Source: Sphingomonas sp. (GTDB taxonomy: Bacteria > Pseudomonadota > Alphaproteobacteria > Sphingomonadales > Sphingomonadaceae). From it: a stretch of DNA of 64,000 bases. Under the pieces are notes generated by a model. That model was not told the origin of the DNA. It made no database searches and was given only the letters and a program-made list of their open reading frames with translations. A program made the translations under genes and the position numbers. The DNA is taken from assembly GCF_017744835.1 (NCBI RefSeq), contig NZ_JAGIAM010000003.1, positions 434,001 through 498,000 of the forward strand, given 5' to 3'. Positions 1-10,361 of the stretch are shown one piece after another (position 1 is the stretch's first letter; the number at the start of each line of letters is the position of its first letter).

Positions 1-591
1 GTGGGGCTCGGCGATTACGGCAAGCCGGGCAATTATTTCGAGCGCCAGGTCGCGCGCTGGACCAAGCAATATCGCGCAAGCCAGACCGACGACGTGCCCG
101 AGGTCGAGAAGCTGATCGAATGGCTGCCGCGCACCGTGCCACCGCAGACACGCACCGCAATCGTCCATGGCGACTATCGCATCGACAACATGATCTTCGC
201 AGCCGAAGACCCGCGCGTGCTGGCGGTGCTCGACTGGGAGCTCTCCACGCTCGGCGATCCGCTCGCCGATTTCTCCTATTTCCTGATGAGCTGGGTGACC
301 GAGCCCGAGGGCCGATCAGGCGTGAAGGGGCTGGCGGGCCCGGAGACCGGCATCCCGACGATCGCGCAGATGGCCGAACGCTATTGCGTGGCGACGGGGC
401 GCGACGGCGTGCCCGACCTCAACTGGTATTTCGCCTACAACCTGTTCCGCCTCACCGGCATCGTGCAGGGGATCAAGAAACGAATGCTCGACGGCAATGC
501 CTCGAGCGCGCAGGCGGCGGCGACGGTGGAGAAGCTGCCGGGGCTGGCGACGGCGGCGTGGGGGTTTGCGCAGGCGGCGGGGGCATCGTAG
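1..591 (+). CDS. APH-like phosphotransferase family protein, 3' part
   Basis: The window opens inside this gene; 196 codons remain and end at TAG, so the N-terminal nucleotide-binding lobe is missing. What is left carries the catalytic loop of the aminoglycoside phosphotransferase/choline-kinase fold, HGDYRIDNMIF from residue 56 (Asp58 the likely base, Asn a Mg ligand), and the LDWELSTLGDP motif about 20 residues later that corresponds to the DFG segment of kinases. This sequence type resembles the kinase domain of ACAD10/ACAD11-like proteins, which act on hydroxyacyl substrates, and that fits the acyl-CoA genes nearby. An SDR gene follows on the same strand after a palindromic repeat. The fold is secure; the substrate is an inference. 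Confidence 0.85.
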   Translation: MGLGDYGKPGNYFERQVARWTKQYRASQTDDVPEVEKLIEWLPRTVPPQTRTAIVHGDYRIDNMIFAAEDPRVLAVLDWELSTLGDPLADFSYFLMSWVTEPEGRSGVKGLAGPETGIPTIAQMAERYCVATGRDGVPDLNWYFAYNLFRLTGIVQGIKKRMLDGNASSAQAAATVEKLPGLATAAWGFAQAAGAS

Positions 592-596
592 CCAGC

Positions 597-679
597 CGTC
601 ATTCCCGCCTAGGCGGTGACCCAGAGCCAGCAGCCGCACCGCCTATGATTCCTGGGTCCCCGCCTTCGCGGGGATGACG
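597..679. repeat. Imperfect palindromic intergenic repeat (GTCAT...ATGAC type)
   Basis: An 83-bp element whose ends read CGTCATTCCCGCC and, inverted, CGCGGGGATGACG. It contains inner arms GACCCAG and CTGGGTC. It lies six bases after the stop of the phosphotransferase gene and ends just before the SDR ribosome-binding region. The same design recurs at 5604, 26013, 54239 and 56277. There is no T-tract, so it is not a classical terminator. Confidence 0.75.
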
Positions 680-700
680 ATTTTGAGCAGAGAGATCGAT

Positions 701-1486
<786 letters not shown>

Positions 1487-1527
1487 CTTCGATCCTGCAT
1501 CCCGCTATCCCGTTCTGGAGACCCGCC

Positions 1528-1962
1528 ATGCGCCCTGCCTTGCTCGCCTGCTTCGCTCTGGCCGCGATCGCGGCGCCGGCGTCGGCGCAACAGGCGGCGC
1601 CCGGTCCGCGCGCGGAACTCTATGAGCTGCGCACCTATTATCCCGCGCCCGGCAAGCTTGCTGCGCTCAACGCGCGGTTTCGCGAGCACACGCTCAAGCT
1701 GTTCGAGAAGCACGGCATGCGCAATGTCGCCTATTGGAACGAGCAGCCGACCAGCGAAGCGCCCGAGGGGCGCGTGATCTATGTGCTCGCCTATCCCAGC
1801 CGCGAGGCGCGGGAGGCGAGTTGGGCGGCGTTCTCGGCGGACCCCGAATGGCGCACGGTGGCCGCGCGCTCGGAAGCGGGCGGCAAGCTGGTGGCCAAGG
1901 TGGAGAGCGTGTTCATGACGCTGACCGACTATTCGCCGCCCTTAGCTCCGCCGCGACCCTAA
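1528..1962 (+). CDS. NIPSNAP-domain secreted protein
   Basis: 144 residues. Residues 1-24 form a signal peptide (hydrophobic core LLACFALAAIAAP, cleavage after ASAQ). The mature part starts with YELRTYYPAPGKLAALNARF, the opening strand and helix of the NIPSNAP/dimeric alpha-beta barrel fold, and continues with WNEQP, VIYVLAYPS and a C-terminal FMTLTDYS strand. The function of bacterial NIPSNAP proteins is poorly defined. The gene follows the SDR after 41 bp on the same strand and may be co-transcribed with it. It converges with the DUF1080 gene, with 27 bp between the stops, where GCCCG/CGGGC can form a small hairpin. Confidence 0.85.
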   Translation: MRPALLACFALAAIAAPASAQQAAPGPRAELYELRTYYPAPGKLAALNARFREHTLKLFEKHGMRNVAYWNEQPTSEAPEGRVIYVLAYPSREAREASWAAFSADPEWRTVAARSEAGGKLVAKVESVFMTLTDYSPPLAPPRP

Positions 1963-1989
1963 AAGACCGCGGCTGCCCGGTTCGGGCGC

Positions 1990-2769
1990 TCAGTCGAGCC
2001 GCTGCAGCTCGATGTTGCGGAATTCGACCGGATGGCCCTCGCTCTGGAGCGCGATATAGCCGCGGTGCAGCGCCAGCTTGCCCCCCGCGGCAGCGATCAG
2101 CGGCTGCGCGTCCTTGTCGGCGGGATCGAGCTCGGGCGCCGTGAAGCGCAACACGGGCTTGCCGTCGATGAAATGCGTGATCCGGCCATCGGGCAGCACC
2201 TCCAGCTCGGCGCGCGTCCAGCGGCCGGCGGGAAGCAGCGGGGCGGAGGAAGGGATGCAGTGGCGCGGATCGCGCGTGCCATCGACCACCACCGTGGTGC
2301 CCGGGGTGCACAAATTGCCGCTCGGCTCTGCTTGCGGGCGTGGAACGGCGAGCAACTGAAATTCCAGGCTAACCGGGAAATCCTGGTCGCGGCGCATCGT
2401 CGCGGGTGCCTGGGAATGGAACATCAGCCCCGAGTTGGTGGCCTGCCAGACGCTGATGCCCGGGAGGGACTCGCCGAACAGCCGATATTCGAAGCGGATG
2501 CGATAGGCCCCCAGCGGCGCCTTCCAGAAGAGGTGCCCGAACTCGCCCTCGAACTTGGGATAGTTGGCGTACGACACGCGGATCGTGCCGTCATGCACGA
2601 TGAACATGTGGAGCGGGTCCTCGCCCAGCGCGCGGCCGGTGATCTTGGGCGTCCAGCCGTTGAGCGTCTTGCCGTCGAAGATGCGCTCCCATTTTGGCTG
2701 GGCCTGGGGCTCGGGGGCAGGCGGGGCGCCAAGCAGCGCGAGCAACGGGAGAAGGGCGAGGGTCTTCAT
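1990..2769 (-). CDS. DUF1080 (3-keto-disaccharide hydrolase-like) secreted protein
   Basis: 259 residues read from ATG 2769. A longer frame from 2814 exists, but it would put 15 charged residues before the signal peptide MKTLALLPLLALLGAPPAP. The mature protein starts with the family hallmark WERIFDGKTLNGWTPKI, followed by a concanavalin-like jelly roll: FEGEFGHLFWKAPLGAYRIR, NSGLMFH, PVSLEFQLL and a closing VEFRNIELQRLD. DUF1080 members include 3-keto-glycoside hydrolases and other glycan-binding proteins, so a periplasmic role on sugars is plausible but unproven. Two Cys residues in the middle (GNLC and RHC) could form a disulfide. It is convergent with the NIPSNAP gene and divergent from the serine hydrolase at 2901. 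Confidence 0.85.
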   Translation of the reverse strand: MKTLALLPLLALLGAPPAPEPQAQPKWERIFDGKTLNGWTPKITGRALGEDPLHMFIVHDGTIRVSYANYPKFEGEFGHLFWKAPLGAYRIRFEYRLFGESLPGISVWQATNSGLMFHSQAPATMRRDQDFPVSLEFQLLAVPRPQAEPSGNLCTPGTTVVVDGTRDPRHCIPSSAPLLPAGRWTRAELEVLPDGRITHFIDGKPVLRFTAPELDPADKDAQPLIAAAGGKLALHRGYIALQSEGHPVEFRNIELQRLD

Positions 2770-2900
2770 GCGGCGAGCAGCTCCTGCGTGGCGGGGGTGC
2801 GCGGACCAGACCATAGGCCCCGTGCTGCGGCGATCAAGCGGCCGCGATTGACAGCCCCGGAGTGCCCAGACACGCTGCCGGAATGATCAGGGGAGGGATG

Positions 2901-4103
2901 ATGGGTTCGATCGGCAGGCTTGCCCTCGCGGCGGCAGTGTTGGCGAGCGCTGCTCCAGCAGCGGCGCAGGAACGCGGCTTCCAGCACGCGCTCCGCGACT
3001 TCCGCCAGTTCCACCGCGCCGAGGTGCAGCGCGCCGGCATCGCCGGAAGCAGCTTCTATTTCCTGCGCGGCGGCAAGACGGTGGCGGCCGATCACCTGGG
3101 CGAGCAGGATGCCGATGCGCATGTGCCGGTGGATGCGCGGACGATCTATCACTGGGCGTCGATCACCAAGACGATGACGGGCATCGCGATCATGCAGCTG
3201 CGCGACCGCGGGCTGCTGTCGCTGGACGATCCGATCGTCCGCTACGTGCCCGAGCTGGCGCAGGTGCATAATCCGTTCGGCGACACCAACGCGATCACGC
3301 TCAGGCAGCTGATGAGCCACAGCGCCGGCTTCCGGAACGGCACCTGGCCGTGGCGCGACAAGGAATGGCAGCCGTTCGAGCCGCCGGGCTGGGCGCAGCT
3401 CGCGGCGATGCTGCCCTATACCGAGGTGCTCTACCGCCCGGGCACGCGCTTCAGCTATTCGAACCCGGGCATCGTCTATCTCGGCCAGGTGATCGAGCGG
3501 CTGACGGGCGAGGATTTCGAAGTCTATGTCGACAAGAACATCCTGAAGCCCTTGGGCATGCACGACAGCTATTTCGACCGCACGCCGCCGCACCTGCTGC
3601 CGCACCGTTCGCACAGCTATTACATCCACGACGGCAAGCGCGAGGCGGCGCCGTTCGACGTGGATACCGGCGTGACGGTGTCGAACGGCGGGCTCAATGC
3701 GCCGCTGCCCGACATGGCGAAATATCTGGGCTTCCTGATCGGCGATCCCGCGCGGCCCGAGTATGCGCTGGTGCTCAAGCGCGCGTCGCTGGAGGAGATG
3801 TGGCGGCCGCAGATCTCCGCGGGCGAGGACTTCAGCCAGGGACGCATGGCCGCGACCACGCAGGCGGGGCTATCCTTCTTCATCGACCAGGGGCCGCGCG
3901 GCATGCGCTTCATCGGGCACAATGGCGACCAGAACGGCTTCCGCGCCTATCTGAGCCTGTGCCCGGACCAGCACGCGGGCAGCCTGCTGGCGTTCAACAC
4001 CGAGACGCGCGCGGTGCGCAACGATCCATCGAACCGCGAGACGGCGGAATCGCGGATCGCGCTGGCGGCGGACCGGATGTGCGAGGCGCTGGCGGGGGAG
4101 TGA
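2901..4103 (+). CDS. Serine hydrolase, beta-lactamase/class C PBP-like (exported)
   Basis: About 400 residues. The N-terminus MGSIGRLALAAAVLASAAPAAAQ is a signal peptide. The active-site S-x-x-K is SITK at residue 87, the second motif is YSNPG, and HNGDQNG near the C-terminus takes the place of the KTG box. This is the class C beta-lactamase/D-aminopeptidase/esterase fold, and the natural substrate is unknown. ATG occurs at 2898 and 2901; GGGAGG at 2891-2896 is better spaced for 2901. The last 13 codons plus the stop are repeated exactly 377 bp downstream. A second member of the same superfamily lies at 10362. Confidence 0.88.
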   Translation: MGSIGRLALAAAVLASAAPAAAQERGFQHALRDFRQFHRAEVQRAGIAGSSFYFLRGGKTVAADHLGEQDADAHVPVDARTIYHWASITKTMTGIAIMQLRDRGLLSLDDPIVRYVPELAQVHNPFGDTNAITLRQLMSHSAGFRNGTWPWRDKEWQPFEPPGWAQLAAMLPYTEVLYRPGTRFSYSNPGIVYLGQVIERLTGEDFEVYVDKNILKPLGMHDSYFDRTPPHLLPHRSHSYYIHDGKREAAPFDVDTGVTVSNGGLNAPLPDMAKYLGFLIGDPARPEYALVLKRASLEEMWRPQISAGEDFSQGRMAATTQAGLSFFIDQGPRGMRFIGHNGDQNGFRAYLSLCPDQHAGSLLAFNTETRAVRNDPSNRETAESRIALAADRMCEALAGE

Positions 4104-4110
4104 GGGATAT

Positions 4111-4253
4111 CTCCCCTCCCTGAAAGGGAGGGGGCGGGGGTGGGTGCGCGCGTCTGCGCGCCTCAAAGACTCCTCCGATAAAGCGCCGGTCGAGGCATCG
4201 AGCCTCGCCTGGCGCTACACCCACCCCTTGCCCCTCCCTTTCAGGGAGGGGAG
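4111..4253. repeat. Large inverted repeat pair (36-bp arms)
   Basis: Arms at 4111-4146 and 4218-4253 are reverse complements at 34 of 36 positions. Each arm itself contains the hairpin CTCCCTGAAAGGGAG. Together they begin the 606-bp gene-free stretch after the serine hydrolase stop. No T-tract follows either arm. Confidence 0.8.
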
Positions 4254-4307
4254 ATCAGATCGGGGCTGTATCGGCATCGATTTTGGCGCGGTTCCTCCGA
4301 ACGACAC

Positions 4308-4413
4308 CGTCACCCCGGACTTGTTCCGGGCCCCACCGGGACAAGGGGCGGGACAAGAGGCTCCATGGCATCCGGCGAGGCTGAGTGGGCCCCGGAACAA
4401 GTCCGGGGTGACG
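4308..4413. repeat. Inverted repeat pair (29-bp arms, CCCGGAACAAGTCCGGG)
   Basis: Arms at 4308-4336 and 4385-4413 match as reverse complements at 28 of 29 positions, and both end in the GTCAC/GTGAC signature also seen in the shorter palindromes of this window. The 48-bp spacer has no ORF of note. Confidence 0.8.
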
Positions 4414-4440
4414 GGTGTGGGGCGGATGCGCGGGGTGTGC

Positions 4441-4483
4441 GGCGGCGGACCGGATGTGCGAGGCGCTGGCGGGGGAGTGAGGG
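4441..4483 (+). repeat. 43-bp exact direct copy of the 3' end of the serine hydrolase gene
   Basis: Bases 4441-4483 are identical to 4064-4106, which hold the last 13 codons, the TGA stop and four following bases of the upstream serine hydrolase. The match stops abruptly at both ends. Both copies are followed by pyrimidine-rich hairpin-forming sequence (CTCCCCTCCC and CCCTCGCCCCTCC), which suggests the copy arose together with mobile intergenic repeats. Confidence 0.85.
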
Positions 4484-4485
4484 GA

Positions 4486-4709
4486 TTAAATTTCCCTCGC
4501 CCCTCCGGAGGAGGGGAGAGGGTTGCGCAGACTTAGGTCCGGCGAAGCCGGGCCTTAGTCGGAGCTGGGTGAGGGGTGTGCGGCTGCACGGCAGCCGCGC
4601 GGAGCTGCGCTCCGCTCTACCCCTCTCCAAGCTGCGCTAGGCACCCCGGCAAGCCGGGGCACCAAGCTCCGCTATCCTCTCCCCTATCAAGGGGAGAGGA
4701 AGAGTCCGC
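4486..4709. repeat. GC-rich hairpin cluster between serine hydrolase and tesB
   Basis: No gene is seen here. Several palindromes lie in a row: CCCCTCCGGAGGAGGGG, GGTCCGGCGAAGCCGGGCC, ACCCCGGCAAGCCGGGG, and a perfect 9-bp stem at 4677-4700 (CCTCTCCCC, loop TATCAA, GGGGAGAGG). The last one lies ten bases beyond the tesB stop on the minus strand and could end or protect that transcript, although no U-run follows it. Confidence 0.65.
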
Positions 4710-5594
4710 CTATCGCCTCACCCGCACCAGCCCCTCCTGCGCGACGCTGGCGACCAGCCGGCCGTCGCGGCTGTAGATGCGGCCGCGGTTGAAGCCGCGG
4801 CTGTGGCCGGACCAGGGGCTGTCGGTTGCGTAGAGCAGCCAGTCGTCGAAGCGGAAGGGCTCGTGGAGCCAGACGGCATGGTCGAGGCTTGCGGTCTGGA
4901 CCTGGCCGGTCATCCAGCTCACGCCGTGCGGCAGCATGCAGGTGCCGAGCAGGGTCATGTCGGTGGCATAGGCGAGCATCGCGCGGTGGAGCGCGGGGTC
5001 GTCGGGGAGGGGGGCGACGACGCGGAACCAGCTGTACTGCACCGGCTCGGTCGGCACCGGCTGGAACCAGTTGCGCGGGCTGACCGGGCGGATCTCGATC
5101 GGGCGCGCGCGCAGGAAGAAGCGGCGCAGCTTCTCGGGCACCTGGTCGCGCATCGCCTCGCGCAAGTCGCGCTCGGAGCGCAGGCTTTCGGGATCGGGCA
5201 CCTCGGGCATCGCGTCCTGGTGGTGCAGCCCCTCGGCGGGGCGCTGGAAGCTCGCCGCCATGTTGAGGATCGGCGCGCCCTTCTGCATCGCGATGACGCG
5301 GCGGGTGGCGAAGCTGCGCCCGTCGAAGTCGCGCTCGACGCGGTAGAGGATCGGATGGTCCTCGTCGCCCGGCCGCATGAAATAGGCGTGGAGCGAGTGT
5401 GCGCCCTTGTCCTCGACCGAGCGCTGCGCGGCCTGGAGCGCCTGGGCGATCACCTGCCCGCCGAACACGCGCCCGACACCGCCGGGCTGGCGCTCGCCGC
5501 GATAGAGATCGGTGTCGAGCTCCTCGACGTCGAGGAGCGCGGTGAGCTGGTCGACGAGCTGCTGGGGAGTGGGCTGGGGCATTTCGTCAGCCAT
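4710..5594 (-). CDS. tesB: Acyl-CoA thioesterase II
   Basis: 294 residues with the double hot-dog fold of TesB, which releases free fatty acids from medium- and long-chain acyl-CoA in the cytoplasm. Recognisable segments are RVFGGQVIAQALQAA, HSLHAYFMRPGD and FDGRSFATRRV in the first half, and SLDHAVWLHEPFRFDDWLL, SPWSGHSRGF and VAQEGLVR in the second. The last three hold the expected Asp/Ser(Thr)/Gln catalytic set. ATG 5594 is preferred over ATG 5609, because the latter falls inside the palindromic repeat at 5604. The gene closes a minus-strand fatty-acid oxidation run, downstream of two acyl-CoA dehydrogenases and a FadB-like enzyme. Confidence 0.93.
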   Translation of the reverse strand: MADEMPQPTPQQLVDQLTALLDVEELDTDLYRGERQPGGVGRVFGGQVIAQALQAAQRSVEDKGAHSLHAYFMRPGDEDHPILYRVERDFDGRSFATRRVIAMQKGAPILNMAASFQRPAEGLHHQDAMPEVPDPESLRSERDLREAMRDQVPEKLRRFFLRARPIEIRPVSPRNWFQPVPTEPVQYSWFRVVAPLPDDPALHRAMLAYATDMTLLGTCMLPHGVSWMTGQVQTASLDHAVWLHEPFRFDDWLLYATDSPWSGHSRGFNRGRIYSRDGRLVASVAQEGLVRVRR

Positions 5595-5603
5595 TCGACG
5601 CTC

Positions 5604-5686
5604 CGTCATCCCCGCGAAGGCGGGGACCCAGAGTAACCGAGCGATGGCCCCTATGGCCCTGGGTCCCCGCCTCCGCGGGGATGACG
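5604..5686. repeat. Imperfect palindromic intergenic repeat (GTCAT...ATGAC type)
   Basis: An 83-bp element with outer arms CGTCATCCCCGCG and CGCGGGGATGACG and inner arms GGGGACCCAG and CTGGGTCCCC. It separates tesB from the acyl-CoA dehydrogenase gene on the minus strand and contains a spurious ATG in frame with tesB. Confidence 0.8.
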
Positions 5687-5711
5687 GATAGGGGGGCGGG
5701 AGACGGGCGCA

Positions 5712-6818
5712 TCAAAATCCCTCCGCCCTGGCCAGCGCATCGGCGTGGAAATTGGCGTCGCCGAACATCTCGGCAAGCACGCGGCCGCGCTTCATGTAGA
5801 AGCCGATGTCGTACTCGTCGGTCATGCCGATGCCGCCGTGCATCTGGATGCCCTCCTGCACCGCGAGGGTGGTGGCGAGCCCGGTCATTGCCTTGGCGAC
5901 TGCGACCGCCTCCGTGGCGTCCTCGCCGGCATCGAGCAATTGCTGCGCCTTGAGCACTGCGGCGCGCGCGACTTCCATCTCGCTGTAGAGGTGCGCGGCG
6001 CGGTGCTGGAGCGCCTGGAAGCTGCCGATGGCGACGCCGAACTGCTTGCGGTCCTTGAGATAGGAAACGGTCATCGCCATCGCGCCGCCGCCGACGCCGA
6101 GCAGCTCGGCAGAGGCGCCGGTGCGGCCCGCGGCGAGCAGGCGCGCGAGGGGGCCGCCGCCGGCGTCGACCTCGCCGACCACCGCGTCGGCATCGACTTC
6201 GACGCCGTCGAAGGTCAGGCGCGACGCGATGCTCGAGTCGGCGAGGCGGCGTGGATCGATCGTCAGGCCGCGCGCGTCGGCGGGGACCGCGAAGAGCGTG
6301 GTGCCGCCCTCGGTCCGCGCGGCGACGAGCAGCAGGTCGGCGACATGGGCGTGGTGGACGAAGGCCTTGGCGCCCGAGAGGCGGAAGCCGTTGCCGGCGC
6401 GTGTCGCCTGCATCGCAATGCTGCCGTCGTGCTTGGGGCCCTCGTCGATCGCGAGCGCGGCGACGGTCTCGCCGGCGAGGATGCCGGGGTACCAGCGATC
6501 GGCATGCGCGCTGCCCCGGAGCGCCTCGACCGCGGCGACGGCGGTGGTGAGGAAGGGCGAGGGCGAGAGGTTGCGGCCGATCTCCTCGAGCACCACGCCC
6601 GCCTCGACATGGCCGAGGCCGAGGCCGCCTTGGGCTTCGGGGATCAGGATGCCGGTGAAGCCCATCTCGGCGAACTGCTTCCACAGGGTGCGCGAGAAGC
6701 CGGCGGGGTCGTCGGCGTCGCGGAGCGCGCGGAGGTGGGAGACGGGCGCGTGCTCGGCGACGAAGTCCTTCGCCGTGTCGCGGAGCAGGGTCTGGTCGTC
6801 GTTGAGGTAGAGGGGCAT
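5712..6818 (-). CDS. Acyl-CoA dehydrogenase (likely partner subunit)
   Basis: 368 residues. It has the three-part acyl-CoA dehydrogenase fold: an N-terminal helical domain (FAEMGFTGILIPEAQGGLGLG), a beta domain that is short and lacks a clear FAD-binding WxT motif, and a C-terminal helical domain with DRKQFGVAIGSFQALQHR and MHGGIGMTDEY. The usual catalytic Glu environment is not obvious. Paired, adjacent acyl-CoA dehydrogenases often form alpha2-beta2 enzymes for branched or steroid-type acyl-CoAs, and this gene follows another such gene after 40 bp. Subunit pairing is inference. AAGGAAG just upstream of ATG 6818 serves as the ribosome site. Confidence 0.9.
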   Translation of the reverse strand: MPLYLNDDQTLLRDTAKDFVAEHAPVSHLRALRDADDPAGFSRTLWKQFAEMGFTGILIPEAQGGLGLGHVEAGVVLEEIGRNLSPSPFLTTAVAAVEALRGSAHADRWYPGILAGETVAALAIDEGPKHDGSIAMQATRAGNGFRLSGAKAFVHHAHVADLLLVAARTEGGTTLFAVPADARGLTIDPRRLADSSIASRLTFDGVEVDADAVVGEVDAGGGPLARLLAAGRTGASAELLGVGGGAMAMTVSYLKDRKQFGVAIGSFQALQHRAAHLYSEMEVARAAVLKAQQLLDAGEDATEAVAVAKAMTGLATTLAVQEGIQMHGGIGMTDEYDIGFYMKRGRVLAEMFGDANFHADALARAEGF

Positions 6819-6834
6819 TTCGTTCTTCCTTGCT

Positions 6835-6857
6835 CCCTCTCTCCTTCGGAGAGAGGG
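6835..6857 (-). other. Intercistronic perfect hairpin between the two acyl-CoA dehydrogenase genes
   Basis: CCCTCTCTC, loop CTTCG, GAGAGAGGG: nine perfect base pairs, almost filling the 40-bp gap between the two genes and ending about 16 bases before the downstream start. There is no U-tract. It could stabilise the upstream message or reduce read-through, which would set the ratio of the two subunits. Confidence 0.55.
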
Positions 6858-6858
6858 C

Positions 6859-8014
6859 TTAGGACGGCAATTCCAATATCCGCTTGGCGATGATGCCCAG
6901 CTGGATCTCGCTGGTCCCGCCCTCGATCGAATTGGCCTTGGTGCGCAGCCAGGCGCGGGCGGCGGCGCCTTCGCGCGAGTCCGTGCTTTCCCATTCGAGC
7001 GCGTCGGTGCCGCCCGCGGCCATCAGCAGCTCGTGGCGCGCCTTGTTCAGCTCGGTGCCGTAATATTTCATCATCGAGGGCTGGGCGGGATGCGCCTTGC
7101 CGGCCTTGAGCTCGTCGAGGAATTTCTCGGACATCGCGGCGAAGGCCCTGGCCCGCACCTGGAACAGCGCGATCTGTGCGCGGAGCAGCGGGTCGACTCC
7201 GGCGCGCGCGGCATCGGCCAGCGCGTCGCCGCCGCGGGCGCCGAGCCCCATGCCCGAGATCATCTCGCGCTCATGGCCGAGCAGATATTTGGCGACGTCC
7301 CAGCCCTTGTTGCGTTCGCCGACGAGGTTCTCCTTGGGCACCTTCACATTGTCGAAGAAGGTCTCGCAGAAAGGCGAATTGCCGCTGATCAGCTGGATCG
7401 GGCGCGTGGAGACCCCCGGCGAGGCCATGTCGAAGAGCAGGAAGCTGATGCCGCCCTGCTTCGAGTCCTTGCTGGTGCGGACGAGGCAGAAGATCCAGTC
7501 GGCCTTGTCGGCATAGCTGGTCCAGACCTTCTGGCCGTTAACGAGGAAATGATCGCCCTTGTCCTCCGCGCTGGTCTGGAGGCCGGCGAGGTCGGAGCCG
7601 GCGCCGGGTTCCGAATAGCCCTGGCACCAGCGGATTTCGCCGCGGGCGATCTTCGGCAGATGCTCCAGCTTCTGCGCCTCGTTGCCGTATTTGAGCAGCG
7701 CGGGGCCGAGCATCGAGATGCCGAAGCTGTTGAGCGGGTTGCGGCACTTGAGCCGCGCCATTTCCTCGCGGACGATCTTGGCCTCGGCCGGGCTCAGTCC
7801 GCCGCCACCGTACTCCTTCGGCCAGTCGGGCACGGTCCAGCCGCGCGCGGCCATGCGGTCGAGCCAGAGCTTCTGGTCGGGGTGGGCGAAGCCGGCGTTG
7901 CGGCCGCCCCAGACCACGTCCTTGTCCGATCGCACGGGCTCGCGCATCGAGGGCGGGCAATTGGCCTCGAGCCACGCGCGGGTCTCGGCGCGGAAGCGGT
8001 CGAGGTCCGCGGCG

Positions 8015-8022
<8 letters not shown>
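6859..8022 (-). CDS. Acyl-CoA dehydrogenase (FAD-binding subunit)
   Basis: 387 residues from ATG 8022. The frame is open further upstream, but that part overlaps the preceding gene and has no family resemblance. The beta domain shows the classic signature [19 protein letters not shown] followed by [17 protein letters not shown], which binds FAD and acyl-CoA. The C-terminus has [19 protein letters not shown]. It catalyses alpha,beta-dehydrogenation of acyl-CoA in the cytoplasm and passes electrons to ETF. The start overlaps the stop of the FadB-like gene by 8 bp, so the two are translationally coupled. Confidence 0.93.
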
Positions 8023-10045
<2,023 letters not shown>

Positions 10046-10092
10046 GCTGGTCTCCAGTTGATGGGTTCACACAGCGGCGTGGAAAGAAGGCG

Positions 10093-10279
10093 GTTCACGC
10101 AAAGGCGCAAAGGCGCGAAGAAAGAGGGATTCGCGCAACGGCGCGATGGCGCGAGGAGAGATTGCTTGGGGGCGGGCGCGAACGCCGCGTCAGCGGCAGG
10201 CTTTCGCAGCAGCTCGCCGTTCAAGCCGCCGCGCGCGCGGCGGGCTGCATTCTTCGCGTCTTTGCGCCTTTGCGTGAAC
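10093..10279. repeat. Inverted repeat (TTCACGCAAAGGCGCAAAG type), 28-bp arms
   Basis: Arms at 10093-10120 and 10252-10279 are reverse complements at 27 of 28 positions; each contains the doublet GCAAAGGCGCAAAGGCGC or its complement. They fill most of the 316-bp gap between the FadB-like gene and the second serine hydrolase, and no ORF of note lies between them. The family looks unrelated to the GTCAT palindromes. Confidence 0.8.
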
Positions 10280-10361
10280 GAATTTCTGCCTCTTCCGGGT
10301 AGGCGGACACCGCCCGCGACCCCGCTACCCCGTGCGCACGACAAGAGCACGATGCAGCGCA

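Noticed and set aside
4104-4709. Small genes in the 600-bp repeat region
   Set aside because: The open frames are made of palindromes and a duplicated gene end, with no ribosome sites or recognisable protein.
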